The notes under the pieces were generated by a model. The model was not told the DNA's origin, did not search any database, and saw only the letters and a list, made by a program, of their open reading frames with translations. Shown here in pieces: positions 1 through 10,522 of a stretch of DNA of 64,000 nt (its first letter is position 1; every line of letters starts with the position of its first letter). The stretch is from Kappaphycus alvarezii (taxonomy: Eukaryota > Rhodophyta > Florideophyceae > Gigartinales > Solieriaceae). The stretch lies in NCBI GenBank assembly GCA_002205965.3, contig NADL03000006.1:558001-622000 (forward strand). Reading direction: 5' to 3'. Made by a program: the position numbers and the translations under genes.

Positions 1-2461
1 TGGGGCAAGTAGAATGTCTCCATGGCGGCATGGTGTCCTCATTGCTGCCGTAAAAGCAGAACCAGTCTCAGAGAGGGCAAGCATTGTCATTTAAAACAGC
101 TCAACCGAGTATACTTTTTCGGTCTACTGTACTTTACTGTACGGTACTGTACAGTACAGTACTGTACACTCCATTAAGATCCTCCTGATGGTATTGTACT
201 GTACTCTACAGTGCAGTGTACAGTACTCCACTGCACCGCACTGGACCGTACTGGCCGTTTTCAACGGCAAATGATCGTCTTCTCGTTGGTGGAACGGGCC
301 TGTACCGTGGCCGACAAAAACCTTACTTCTCAAGAAATTACAGTACAGTATCCTGTGCGATCTTGTCGGGAAACTGGTTTACAGTAAAATACAGTACAGT
401 AACGTACGTAATTCCAAGGTTACCAGAGTTGCAATACAGTACTGCGCCGTAGCTTACCTTGCTTCTGCTAGAGCACCGTACGGTATTTTGGTCACACTTT
501 GGTGAAAGTACAGTATGAACACAGGGCGGCGCAAGGATTTCAAGGGGCACCGTCTGCCAACCCTGTAACTTTTTTTTCTTACGTTGCCGCGTTTGACACC
601 TAGAGCAAATCACTCGAGTCAACACTGCGCTCGACACACCAACCCAGACACGGTATGTACCAATCAACTGCATTTGAAACTCCCGTTGCAATGATGTAAC
701 TGTTTTTCAGTCCAGCATTTCAAGCGGTGACCCTACGATTCAAGATGACCACAGTCTCACTTGAAAACAAGTCCCCTTTGATCCTCGCCGATTGCCGCCT
801 TGATGTCAAGTGCACAGTACAGTACAGTGCTATGTACAGTACTGGACAGTAACGTATAACACGGATACCCTCTGACTCGGCACGTCTGCACCACACCTCC
901 CAAAATATATCTTTTCATATGCATCTATTTGGATTTCAACAATTTTCATACACTACCCGAGAAACGCCTCTACGTCTGTTTTCCTAGATCTTTCCGAACC
1001 TTGTCTTATCGCTAATGGTCCACACGTCCGTGCCACCGCCCAGTGTCCCTGTGCGCCATCGTCAGATAGAACACAAGCGATGTTACTGTAGGCGCCGCGA
1101 CATTTGCGCAGATGCATTCCTTGTGGTCGTCGGCTCGATCTAAGCATTCGATTTGTTTACAGTTGACGATACACGCGTCATATGTCCACTAAAAGTTTTC
1201 CGGAATGGAAACGCGTCAAGAAGATAAGATGGCTGCTCCTTGGGGATACAGTTGCATGAAATCGTCCTCTTCGAAACAGTGTCGGGAAGGACGATAGACG
1301 GTATCACATCGTCACATTCACAGTCATATTCGAGAGAGGATGGAGTAGCAGATGGTAACTTGCGATGCGGATAATTCCTGAAAACTGTGTGTGCAGAGAT
1401 CTTTACGGCTGAGTGGCTGCTATTTGCTGCATGAGGCATTCGAGGGACGCATGACCGCTTGGACCATTTGTATTTTCGTCTTGGACCAAGTGGCTTTGTT
1501 TACAGTCGCCGTTTATCAAGTTTTGTCGTACAAGAGGGTATAATATTGTACTTGCGTTGTCATACTGACCATCGTCCTCTTGCCGGTATCATCATTACCT
1601 GTTTCTTTAGATATCTCGATTCGAGCGAGGTTATTGATCCTTGTTTCGGAACTGGTCCCAATTTTCGCATCAACTGTTTTAACTGAAAAATAGGAGAGGA
1701 CCGTTTCACCAGGTAACATTGCTGGTTACTTGTGTTTGTTTGTCTACCTTTTTTCCTAGTTTTGCAAACCTGTGTAGACGTGGATTTGCTGCCAGGGATT
1801 CATCGAGCCACAAGGTAATCTCGTTCGGCGTTATGGCATTGATAAAAGAGGATGCACAAGCGCATTTTAGTGCCGTCGCCAAAAATTCTGACCACTGACA
1901 CCGGCAGCCACTCCTTGCCACGGAAACGTTAGCATTAGATCATTGCAAACACTTTGCTAGTCCCAGTCAACCACAGCTGTGAATATTGCTGAACAGGCTG
2001 AGATTAATTAAAATAACTGCAAATTTCGTAGAGGAAACAACATCTGCTCAATTACCTGCAAAAGTCAAGCATTTGCAGAGGAAAGCACAGCCAGTAGAAT
2101 GGCACAGTACTCAAACTGTAGTACAGTACAGTATGTTACTACGTTTGTCGCCACACGGTAAATGATCTGTAAGACATTAGTTTACAGTAATATAGTCTTT
2201 ATTGCTACACCTCGGTGACACTAACTAATTAACATATTTTAAAGGAAAATTGTACAGCTCCTGCGACGGGCAGTGCACAGTTCTGTAAAGAATAGTATTT
2301 ACAGTACTTTACCAAAGACTGTACACTAGACTTTTCAAGAGTAGGAGGGAGAGTCAGGCATCGATTTAATGTGCCTTCAATATAGTGCGCACTTTTAGCC
2401 CATGTACGGGGTGGCACTAAATCGTAGGTGTGACTGTACTGCATTAGTATCGGGGGTCCGG
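1..2461. repeat. gene-poor region with TACTGTACAGTA palindrome clusters
   Basis: No convincing gene is visible. The stretch is studded with runs of the self-complementary words TACAGTA/TACTGTA, in which GTAC recurs about every five bases. The densest clusters are at about 124-170, 191-230, 339-444, 812-850 and 2104-2135. Because TACTGTACAGTA equals its own reverse complement, each cluster could form a hairpin or cruciform. Open frames at 953-1147 and 1140-1439 on the minus strand, and at 1459-1686 on the plus strand, have no recognisable motif and are not annotated as genes. Confidence 0.7.
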
Positions 2462-3657
2462 TCAGGAACCGACTATGTTGCTAGTAAAGGGTAAATGGGG
2501 GGTTAATTTACTGTGGTAGATACTGTATGTGGGTTGGTACCCAGTGCTGAGTAAAGTGCTACCAGGGTGGTCCACGTCGGCCACGTGCACAAGTGTCCGG
2601 GACACGATAGCGTTCGCCAGAGACGACCAGATCGTGTAACTAACGCGTCTGTAAATTCTCATTCAAACGACTCGAACAGATTTACGCAATTTTTCCGCGA
2701 TGCGCGGGAGGAGGTCATCTACGAAGCGGATAGTAGCGGGGAAGGCCAACCCAGGGAATCGAAAGGCAGCGGTTGGAAATCGAAATTGGGGGCTTGTGTG
2801 GGTTATCGGACGGCGGATTAAGTCGACGCTACAGTTTGTGTTGCAGGTCAGTGACCTTGTTGCGGTGTGCAATTGACGCCGCGCCTCCCACTTGACGGGT
2901 AGCCCTTGATCGTACGTCGGCCTTGAACGGTGATACGACGGCGACGTCGCAGGCGATGGGGCTGGCGGGTGGCTGGACGAGATGTCAGCGGGTCGAAGCT
3001 CAGTTCCTGGGACGAGGAGTGGGGCCTCCAACTGGCAGTCTAAGCCTGCTGCGCGGGCGATACGATCGGCAATGACGTTGCGTAGCGAGTCATGCCGGTG
3101 TTTGCGACCGAAACCCGAAGGACAGTGGTCCACTGCGTGATCTCCTAGGCTGTGCATGGGTCGTTTGCAATGCTCACAGTTTGGAGGAGCCAGTCATCGT
3201 AGACAGACAGTCCAAGGTAGCGAAGTACCATAGTCTTCCAGTGTACTGCCGACACTTTCGTGTCGGTGGTGGGATGGGCGAGGAGGAATGCGGCGCCAGG
3301 GCCTTTGCGGAATGCAACGCCGCGTATCCGGTTCCTCTCTGCGGCGACGGTGTGATTGTTTGGATTTGGGCAACAAACCCAGACGTCGTCGTTCCAGTGT
3401 GCCTTGGCCAGCGCCTCCTGCTGCACACCCTTTAGGTATGTTTGCACGTGGGTGTGCTCTGCAGAGAGGGGAAGCGGGTGGAAGGAACCCAGGTCGACGG
3501 AGGAGGGACGGCCGGGTATGCCGAGGACAAACTGGCGCATGGGAACGGCAGCTTGGCCGAGAAAGAACGGCTTCTCAGATCTATGTCTTACAGAACAGTA
3601 CAGCGAAACGCACGAATGTTGCCAGGACCAAAATTGGTCCTGGCAACAGCGGATCAA
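2462..3657 (-). pseudogene. non-LTR retrotransposon copy A, 5'-truncated C-terminal part (RLE endonuclease)
   Basis: This is the C-terminal part of a non-LTR retrotransposon polyprotein read across several frames. In order it shows a post-RT region (LGSFHPLPL, then PNPN and AAFLLAHP), a cysteine-histidine knuckle ending in LGDHAVDHC followed by R.HRHDS, and then a PD-(D/E)XK-type restriction-like endonuclease: LVPGTELRPADI followed, after a frame change near 2945, by CDVAVVSPF. The tail near 2590-2660 reads VSYTIWSSLANA, like the tail of copy D. The reverse-transcriptase palm is absent, as expected for 5' truncation during target-primed reverse transcription. The closest relative in the window is copy C (12,840-13,626). 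Frame breaks and a stop after LQHKL make it non-functional. A long inverted repeat lies at its 5' side. Confidence 0.8.
3617..3648. repeat. 32-bp near-perfect inverted repeat at the 5' edge of copy A
   Basis: Fifteen-base arms beginning TGTTGCCAGGACCAA flank a two-base AA centre, and the second arm is the exact reverse complement of the first. It sits where the recognisable coding similarity of copy A runs out, so it may mark the insertion junction or a hairpin formed during second-strand synthesis. It does not match the TACTGTACAGTA motif. Confidence 0.85.
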
Positions 3658-3846
3658 CTACTGGTGCAAAGGCGCGGCAGGAACACCGGGGGAATCGAAA
3701 GCAATAGATTGCAACTGCAAACCAACCTCGCATGGCAACTCGGCTTACACTGTTACTGTAATGTACACACAGGCTGAGATTCCTTATGATCCACATGTTT
3801 CGCAGAACCACCTCGTCCCAACCATTCTCCGCCGCCCTTCCCAGCA

Positions 3847-3871
3847 TACTGTACATTACAGTACAGTACAG
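3847..3871. promoter_or_regulatory. TACTGTAC palindrome cluster upstream of IBA57-like gene
   Basis: A run of TACTGTACATTACAGTAC-type sequence lies about 85-110 bp before the ATG at 3956. It is followed by a leader very rich in C and T up to a CACCATG start context. The same arrangement of palindrome cluster followed by CT-rich leader occurs before the PCMT and transporter genes. A promoter role is inferred from position only. Confidence 0.35.
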
Positions 3872-3955
3872 ATCCCCACTCCTCTCCATGCCTTCTCTCA
3901 GCAGCCCCCCCTCCCGCCCGACCCGATTCTGCCCACCCCATCCACCACTCGCACC

Positions 3956-4960
3956 ATGCTATCCCGCTTCGCCGCCAAATTACCGTCTCGAGGTCTAGTT
4001 CAACTCTCCGGCCCCGACGCTCTCAAATTCCTTCAATCCCTGTCACCAACCATGTCCCCGCCCTCACCCACCCGCAAGCCACACCAGTTTCCCCGTCCGC
4101 CTTTCTCAACGGCCGCGGCCGCCTCCTCTTCGGCACCCTCATGTTCCACGCCTCCCCCGATCGTTTCCTCCTCGATCTCCCCCGCCCCCCGCATCCCCGC
4201 TCTCATCAAACATCTCACCAGTACCGTCTGCGAGCCAACGTCGATATCTCAGACATCACCCCTGAACATACCGTCTGGGTCATCGTCGGTGCCACCACTC
4301 ACGACGTGCATGCCCAATTGACACATGATGCCACATTGTTTCAGGATCCACGATTGCCGGCCTTGGGCCAACGCGCGCTACTCCCCCCCGATTTTCCAGG
4401 CTTTCACAACTTGCCCCTCGCCGACGAGACGCACTTTACACGACTCCGTATATCGCAAGGCGTCCCAGATGATACTGATTTCGATGGTACGCCCCTGCCG
4501 CTCGATTTGGCACTGCACTTACTCAACGGGGTGTCCTTTAACAAAGGTTGCTATCTTGGCCAGGAGTTGACGGCACGGCAGTCATTTTACCGGGGTGTTA
4601 CGCAAACGGATCACCCCATAGCCGTCGTACCCGACGATGCGCGCGTGGACAATGCCAGAGGGACGACTTTGTGAGGGCTAGTCGACTCGCTGCATGAGAC
4701 CTTGCGGTTGGACAAGGGAGCCAGGTTATGATACCCGGCAAGACGAAAGCGGGTGGCATGGTGACATCATGCGTGGATAATATCGGGTTGGCGGTGCTCA
4801 GCTGAGCGATACGTTTAAAGGAATGCAGACGGGGCAGTTGTCACTGGAGGATGGGCGTCGGGTGTTGGCGTGGCGGCCTGGTTGGTGGGGGCTGATGCGG
4901 AGGCGGTCACGTCGGGGCAATAAAAGTCTAACTTTGAAGCTGTGTGTCCAGATCGCATAG
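3956..4960 (+). CDS. IBA57: IBA57/YgfZ-type iron-sulfur cluster assembly factor (frame-broken)
   Basis: The product resembles the mitochondrial folate-binding GcvT/YgfZ-family factor that helps mature [4Fe-4S] proteins. The start LVQLSGPDALKFLQSL follows ATG 3956 in a CACCATG context. Next come the LNGRGRLLF block (near 4108), YRLRANVDI, and the family signature KGCYLGQELTAR near 4543-4578 with the conserved cysteine. The C-terminus has GKTKAGG, NIGLAVL and RVLAWRPGWW (to about 4888). These pieces lie in different frames. Breaks fall near 4042, within the C-rich tract at 4195-4225, near 4675-4730 and near 4800, each one base. An AATAAA lies at 4919-4924. Stop 4960 is the end of the last frame and is uncertain. 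The 3' end abuts or overlaps the convergent PCMT gene. Identity is fairly sure from the KGCYLGQE signature. Whether the frame breaks are assembly error or real decay is open. Confidence 0.8.
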
Positions 4961-5688
4961 AGGGACGTAGCGTACTCCGCAGACGGTGTGCCTGGTAATG
5001 GCACCTTGGGTATCCTTGCGTACTAGAATGAGGTCTTGGGCGGCGTGTGTGGGCCCGACTGGAATACCATGAGCCTCCGGGGGCTAGTTGTTGGAGCAAG
5101 GGTTGGGGGATTGTGGGGCGGCGGCACCTACGTGAATGGCGTTGAATGGGGCCTGCAAGGTGTGGGGGTGTTAGGTCGGAGTGTAGTTTTTTTGTGTGGG
5201 GTGTGGATGTGGAGGGGAGAAAGCTTACCTTTTCTGGGACACCGTGCCTGCCGTCGGCGGCGTGGAGGGTGATGGTTGCAGAGGAGAGCAAAGCTTGGTC
5301 AAAGACGGTAAGGTTTTGGTGTGCAAATTGCTTGAGTTGTGGGACATGCTCTATGCCAACGACGGAACCTGTTTTGCCGAGCATAAGAGCCATGCATGCT
5401 GTAAGATAGCCACTTCCTGCACCGACGTCGAGTGCAGAGGCACCGGGTGTGAGAACGGGGGCGAGAAGTTCGAGGGCCATGGCATGCATGTGTGGGGCGG
5501 AATATGGTGGCGGCGCAGGAGAGAGTGTGGGGTGCATCTTGGTAGGGATTGGGGGTGTTTGGAGGGAGGAAGATGGCGCGATCTACGGCACGCATGGCTG
5601 CTTCGACAGAGGGTGTGCGGATGAGATGTGCGGATTTTAGATTGTTGATTAGGGATTCGTTGGTGGAGGCGGAGCAGGTCCAGGCCAT
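4928..5688 (-). CDS. PCMT: protein-L-isoaspartate O-methyltransferase
   Basis: This SAM-dependent enzyme methylates abnormal L-isoaspartyl residues so that damaged proteins can be repaired; it is usually cytosolic. The start MAWTCSASTNESLINNL at 5688 and SVEAAMRAVDRAIF match the family N-terminus. PHMHAMALELL (near 5480) and the SAM-binding motif LDVGAGSGYLTA follow, then VGIEHV and DGRHGVPEK. A 76-nt intron interrupts here. Exon 2 continues APFNAIHVGAAAP, then LLQQLAPGG, IPVG and a C-terminus ending at a TAG at 4930-4928. The length is close to the usual 220-230 residues. One-base frame breaks are seen near 5505 (an extra T), at the CCCC run in AAAP, and at the PGGSM/VIPVG step. A CT-rich leader and a GTACAGTAC cluster lie upstream. 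It converges on the IBA57-like gene with essentially no spacer. Identification is strong. Confidence 0.9.
5153..5228 (-). other. spliceosomal intron in the PCMT gene (76 nt)
   Basis: On the minus strand the sequence reads ..GAAAAG|GTAAGC at the donor (GT at 5228-5227) and CACCTTGCAG|GCCCC at the acceptor (AG at 5154-5153). Removing it joins GVPEK to APFNAIHVGAAAP in phase 0, exactly as the methyltransferase family requires. It is the clearest intron in the window and fixes its eukaryotic nature. Confidence 0.9.
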
Positions 5689-5843
5689 TGTGCGGGGAAG
5701 AAGAGGGTGGCGATGGGCGGGGGAACGGTGAAAGAGGAAACGGTGGGGGAGGGGAAAAGAGATGGGAGACGGTCGGGGGCATTGAGGGAAGGGGAGAGGG
5801 ACTGGAGCTGGCGGTGGGCAAGGGGAGGGGGTGGAAGCATTTG

Positions 5844-5869
5844 GTACGGTACAGTACGTACAGTAGTAG
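5844..5869. promoter_or_regulatory. GTACAGTAC cluster upstream of PCMT
   Basis: A cluster of GTAC/TACAGTA words lies about 155-180 bp upstream of the PCMT start codon at 5688. It is separated from it by a purine-rich plus strand (5690-5835), which is CT-rich on the coding strand. Position parallels the cluster upstream of the IBA57-like gene. Regulatory function is not shown. Confidence 0.35.
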
Positions 5870-6120
5870 TTTGTCGCTCGAGTTGGGCATGGACAGTACG
5901 AGGTGGAATTATTGAACTGAACTAGAGAGAGAGTTGTAGAGTATTTGGGCTATTACAGTAAATTACAGTGGATGCATTGTGCAGGACAAATGCAGCTTTT
6001 TGAATGACCTGAGCACTTGCCAGCCAAACTCAGATTTAGTACTGTATGTACACCGTCAACAAGCTGATTGGGCCGAGAGAGGACGATTGACGGAGCCAGA
6101 TGATCAACTACCAATAGGTT

Positions 6121-6232
6121 GTACAGTATGTACAGTAAACTAGTAGACAATGCATTACAGTAACCATGAAATGCGTCTTGGCCCTCGTGTATTGCGGTAT
6201 TTTCGAGTGAGGTACGGCACTGGTACAGTACC
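6121..6232. promoter_or_regulatory. GTACAGTAC clusters upstream of the transporter gene
   Basis: GTACAGTATGTACAGTA at about 6121-6137 and GGTACAGTACC at 6222-6232 precede a strongly pyrimidine-rich leader (about 6400-6700) leading into the transporter. This is the third case of the same palindrome plus CT-leader arrangement. Confidence 0.3.
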
Positions 6233-6553
6233 TTGTGATTATCCACCTCCCCGACATTTATAACGCACACAAGTCCCCGTCAGCTTCTTCATCCTCGACC
6301 ACATTCATCATAGGTACCGTACCATCATACCATCATTCATCATTCATCATCCATCGTCTGTGTCTGTGTCTGTGCCAATCCAGTCCATCCTCCCCTGTCC
6401 GTTATCCAAACCCCGTCATTTCCAATAAACATTTTCCTCCACATTCCAAATGTCGCCTTTTCTCCCGGCCAACCCTCCCACCCTCTCCCCCCCCCTGCCC
6501 CTATCTCCGCCAATTCTTCTCCACGTGAGCCACCACCCGGTCCCTCTAATCAA

Positions 6554-8277
6554 ATGACCATCATCACCACAGCCTCGCATCGCCATCGGCCCCCACCTCA
6601 CCCTCCGCACACCCTCCCCCCCACAACCCCCTCTTCCCCCCTCGACTCCATCCTCCCCCTCCCCCTCCCCCTTTCCCCCCCCATCCTCCCCTCCACCTCC
6701 TCATGCATATCCCACAAACCCAACATACAATGAGTGGCGCGTCCTTCCCATCGCCACCCTCACCTCCATCGCCACCGTCATCGGCTCCGGCATCCTCGCA
6801 TTACCCGTAACCCTGTACAATACACCCCTCCCCGTCTTTCTCATCCTTTTCACCTTTTCCTTGTTCGCCCAAATCGCAGTCGTCTGCACATCATTGAACT
6901 CCTCCAACATGCACGCCAACACGTCAAACCCCTCGACCTGGACCCCGATTCAGCCTCCTATACCCCCATCTCCACCCCACAACAATCCAGTCACCAAGTC
7001 TCCCTCTTCTCCATCGCAGAGTATTACCTCCCTAATGCACCCCTGCGTTACATCTATTTCTCCACCACCTTTCTCTGCTTCATTTCAATCCTCGTCTCAT
7101 ACGGCCTTGCAGGACCGCAGGCCGTTTGGCAGTTACTCTCTCCTAGTGACAAAGTCACCGCCCCTCCCACCCTCATGCTCATGCCTACTGGACCCTGGGC
7201 ACCGTCGCAGTCGTTTTTTGTCAATCAACTTCTCGGGGTTTTCGGTTCCTTCACCGTCTCAAAGGTGGCCTGTTTGTCGGCGTCGTCTTTATCGTCGCTC
7301 TTTTACCCGAGGCTGCCAAAGTCGCAACCATGCAGGATTTGTTCTCCGACTATTCCGGCTGGGCAGGTGCCGCGGCTCCGTTTTTAATGAGTTGCGTTGC
7401 CATTGGCGGCGTCGCCAACACCACCCCGGTGACATTTAACCTTCTGCCTATGAATGCTACAAAGGCTCAAATTGCTAGGTATAGGGCCGCCATGTTGATA
7501 GCCGTCGTCATTTGTTATCTTTTGAATGTCGGTTGGGTGTTGGCCGTGTTGCAGGTTGTGCCGCGGGACGCACCGCCTGGAAAGCCCTCTCTCACCGTTG
7601 CGTTTGAGTCGGGGCAGATTTCTACCGTCCCTTTGATTGCCGTTTTGCATGATGGGTATGCCGTCCAGGGATGGGTATTGGGTTTGGTCGAGTTGATCGT
7701 GGAGATGTTTATTGTCGTGTCCACGGGCGTCAGCTTTTTCGTCTGTGCAGCTGGGATGAAGAGCTTTGTCGACGGCGCCGCTGATACTGTAGGGAATGCA
7801 GTCCCTTTGTTTGCAAATGGGGTTATGGCGCAGGTGCCAAGGGCTGTTGCGTATGTGATGAGTTTTGGGAGCGTGTTGGCTTTGATAGTGGCTAATCCTG
7901 ATGGTTTATTTCGGTTTTAACGAGATTTACGTCGTTTACTGTCAATCTACAGGCAGGGGCCTTGATGTTTGTCATGTTGTACTACGCTCGGAAGATGGCT
8001 GGACGTGAGGTCATTTTGTTTGGGCAAGGGCGTAAAGGTAACGAGGAGGGAGACGTTGACGCTGTTGAGCTTGACAAATTGCCGAGACAGTCAAAGGAGA
8101 ATTTGATGTGGGATGGGGTAGATGAGGAGGCAGAAATTGCCACTCGCAATACCGCTTGAAATGTCATCGTCCCTCGCATCCAACTTCATCACGTTTGGCT
8201 GCATCTTTTTCGGATTCGCGTGCTTCCTAGCTCTTCTTGGGCCAATGCTGGGAGTAAGTCTCGACGCTAGAGAGTGA
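6554..8277 (+). CDS. AAAP-like transmembrane amino-acid transporter (frame-broken)
   Basis: This is a polytopic membrane protein of the amino-acid/auxin permease type, expected to move neutral amino acids across the plasma or vacuolar membrane. Helix 1 contains ATVIGSGILALPVTLY (near 6768-6815), like the family start. Further hydrophobic segments include ISILVSYGLAGPQAV, LFVGVVFIVALLPE, AAPFLMSCVAIGG, MLIAVVICYLLNVGWVLAV, LGLVELIVEMFIVVSTGVSFF, FTVNLQAGALMFVMLYY, and a last helix near 8162-8250. These give about ten or eleven helices. NPDG before the final helices fits the family. Frame breaks occur near 6800-6900, near 7265 (one base missing at AAGGTGGCC), near 7905-7940 and near 8157. All would be mended by single bases, so I read one gene, ending at TGA 8275-8277. 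The start is uncertain because the first ATG in a C-rich leader (6554) is out of frame. Substrate cannot be told. Confidence 0.6.
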
Positions 8278-8470
8278 CATTGTGTGCTCGTAGAATGTCA
8301 TTTTGTTGTACAGTCGGAGAAATTTCCCACTTGCCTTGTACGATCAGTTAAATGAGCAATGTGCGTACGGCCTCTATCGTCTTTGCTCCCTTCAAAATAC
8401 AACCACGTCCTAGAAAGATCAAAGCAGTCCTAACATCCCCTCCAGCTGTTTCTAACGACAAGCCGTCAAC
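8278..8470. other. short intergenic gap between convergent genes
   Basis: This space separates the transporter (+) from the helical-protein gene (-), both of which end here. It holds TTTTGTTGTACAGT-type sequence but no cluster, and no gene is visible. Confidence 0.5.
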
Positions 8471-9259
8471 CTAAAGTCGACAGGTCCAACACCTAGAGCC
8501 CTGACGCAATACCTTGGACGATGCCATCCTAGCTAACACATCTACACAGGCATGCTGGAGGCGCAAGTGGCTCGCCCGCACAGCCGATACCTCCGAAATC
8601 ACCAGACTGGCATCCGCCAGACCAAACAGCCTGGCGACCTGAGCATCAGCCAAGATGCGATTCAAGGCCCTCAAGGCGCCCTCCAATTCGTCGCCAAAGG
8701 CATGAGCCAACCGCTCCAGGTTTGCAATAATGCGCTTGACACTTTCCGTGGTCACAACCACCTTCCCACATTCTGCCAACAACTTCATAGCGGCGTCCCA
8801 ATCTTTCATCTGAATTCCTTCGGCGCCCAGAACATGGACGAGGACTTTGGCGACTTTTGGCCACACGGGCATCCCGGAAACATCCTACCCCAGTCATTCC
8901 TCAAGACGAGGCCCGAAACTAACGGGACAACCCCGTCCTCTTGGACATGGGTGACGAATGCATCCATGAGGTGTGCAACTATGTGTTCCTCGCGCATGCA
9001 CAAAGGCCTAGAGGTGTCCAACACGACACGCATTGCAGCGACAAGGGCGACATACTCGGGAGGATGGAGCGGATCGGCCAGAGCGTCTCAAAGACGGCAT
9101 AGACGAGGGGGTCATCAAAACCCTGGTGAGAATTGGATACCTTGGCCAGTTGAGCAATCTCGTTCCACTGCAAGATTCTTTGATCCGGATCGTGGATATC
9201 TGCAATGGCTTGACTTGAGAATGCAAGGCTGGATGAACTGAGGGAACAACAGGATCCAT
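8471..9259 (-). CDS. unknown protein, mostly helical (frame-broken)
   Basis: A coding region is supported by continuous, well-composed protein sequence across three frames, but I do not recognise the family. It begins MDPVVPSVHPALHS at 9259, then reads ADIHDPDQRILQWNEIAQL, GFDDPLVYAVFETL, PPEYVALVAAMRVVLDTSRP, IVAHLMDAFVTHVQEDGVVP, and a C-terminal block near 8870-8480 rich in Leu, Ala and Glu (KVAKVLVHVLGAEGIQMKDW, RIIANLERLAHAFGDELEGA). The repeated amphipathic helices suggest an armadillo/HEAT-like or other alpha-solenoid fold; this is inference. Frame changes are near 9205, 9085 and 8880, each about one base. Upstream on the coding strand lies a long CT-rich leader (9260-9720), as for its neighbours. 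Confidence 0.5.
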
Positions 9260-10522
9260 AGTGGAGTCAGAGTCGGCAAAGGATAAACGACGACGACAAC
9301 GGGGGGGGATTCACATGAGGCTATGGCAGGACGGCGTTTGGAATCGTGAGGGGATTCCGGCGGAGGGGCTGAGATACGGCGGGATTGAGAGGGGAAAAGA
9401 AAGGTGCCGAGACGGGCGAGGGGGTGTAAAGAGCCATTGGGGAAGTGGGACAGGGTTGTTGGTGTGGGAGGGGTAGGGTGAAGAGGGATGGGGATGTTTG
9501 ATGGGATTGGAGAAATGTAGTGTATGTGGTGAGCTTGGAGGGGAAGGGAGGCAAGGGGAAAGCAGGAGAGGAGTTCAATGTTATTGAGGGAAAGTGGTTG
9601 ATGTGAGGTTGGCAGGACAGGTACGGTTGGTGCGGTTGGTGAGGGTTGAACAAGTCTGGTGAAAAGAGTTGGAGCGTGTTGTAGCGGGGAGGAGTAGGGT
9701 GGAGGGAGCTGGGACAAGGGGCAAAGGTGGGGTTGGGGTATGTATACGGTAGAGCGAAATGAAAGTAGAATGGAATTCGGAAAGGAACCGAAAGGACCGG
9801 GGCGCCATTTTTAAAGGATTGAAATCGTAATAGCAGCGGCGGTGGAGGCATTTTGGCGGCAAAATGTGTATGACAGACACGTCAGGGAGCACAATTTCTC
9901 TTTTGTTTTTAAAGTGCAATATTTTGGAACGACAGATTTTGCCGCCTTTTTTTTGTATTCTCGGCCTTGTCCAGTCGTCTTGGGACCAACAGACGACTTG
10001 GATTATGATGACGACGGTGATGGGGCCATTTGATTGGCTTGCCGATTTGATGTATTTCGGAAAAATTGCGCTTGGGAAAGAAACTGCGTTGCGCTGGAAC
10101 TGGCAGGGCCCTATCATTTTCCTGACCCTCTCGGGTCCTGGCGGTTTCAATCTATCTTTTCAAAAAGGAACACTATCTGTACATACAGTATTGTACAGTA
10201 CAGTTCAGCACTGCGGGACTGTCGGTCCAACAGCCTTTCACGACGAGCACTTTCGATCTTTCTACACTTTTCGGCCTGGTTGCTATTTTTTTATCACCTC
10301 ACATTGATCATTACAGCAAAGTACAGTACTGTACAGTACGGTACTTGAAATCGACCAATGCTGTACTCTCGACGGTACGTAGTACGTAAAATAGCTGCAT
10401 CGTTTGCTGTGATTCAAAAAGTGCCGATGTCGATCTTACTTTTAAGTACAATGAATTTAAAAATTAATTGATTAATTGAACTTCCATCTCCCTGCAAATT
10501 ACTTACAAGAAACTTTACTTTA
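9260..10522. other. intergenic region: purine-rich tract and TACAGTA clusters
   Basis: From 9260 to 9720 the plus strand is G- and A-rich (CT-rich toward the minus-strand gene), and the open frames there are low-complexity shadows. From 9720 to 10,150 I see no gene. TACAGTA clusters occur at about 10,178-10,205 and 10,317-10,345, with GTACGTAGTACGT near 10,375. They separate the minus-strand helical gene from the plus-strand unknown gene and could serve either. Confidence 0.5.

Noticed and set aside
121..450. Regularly spaced palindromes considered as a CRISPR array
   Set aside because: The repeats are only 5-12 bases, have no unique spacers of uniform length, and the genome is eukaryotic.
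124..691. Short open frames through the TACAGTA clusters
   Set aside because: They are by-products of the GTAC-rich repeat, with low-complexity Tyr, Thr, Val and Cys-rich translations.
9321..9851. Proline-rich minus-strand frames upstream of the helical protein
   Set aside because: Low-complexity CT-rich leader; the same kind of sequence precedes the other host genes without being coding.
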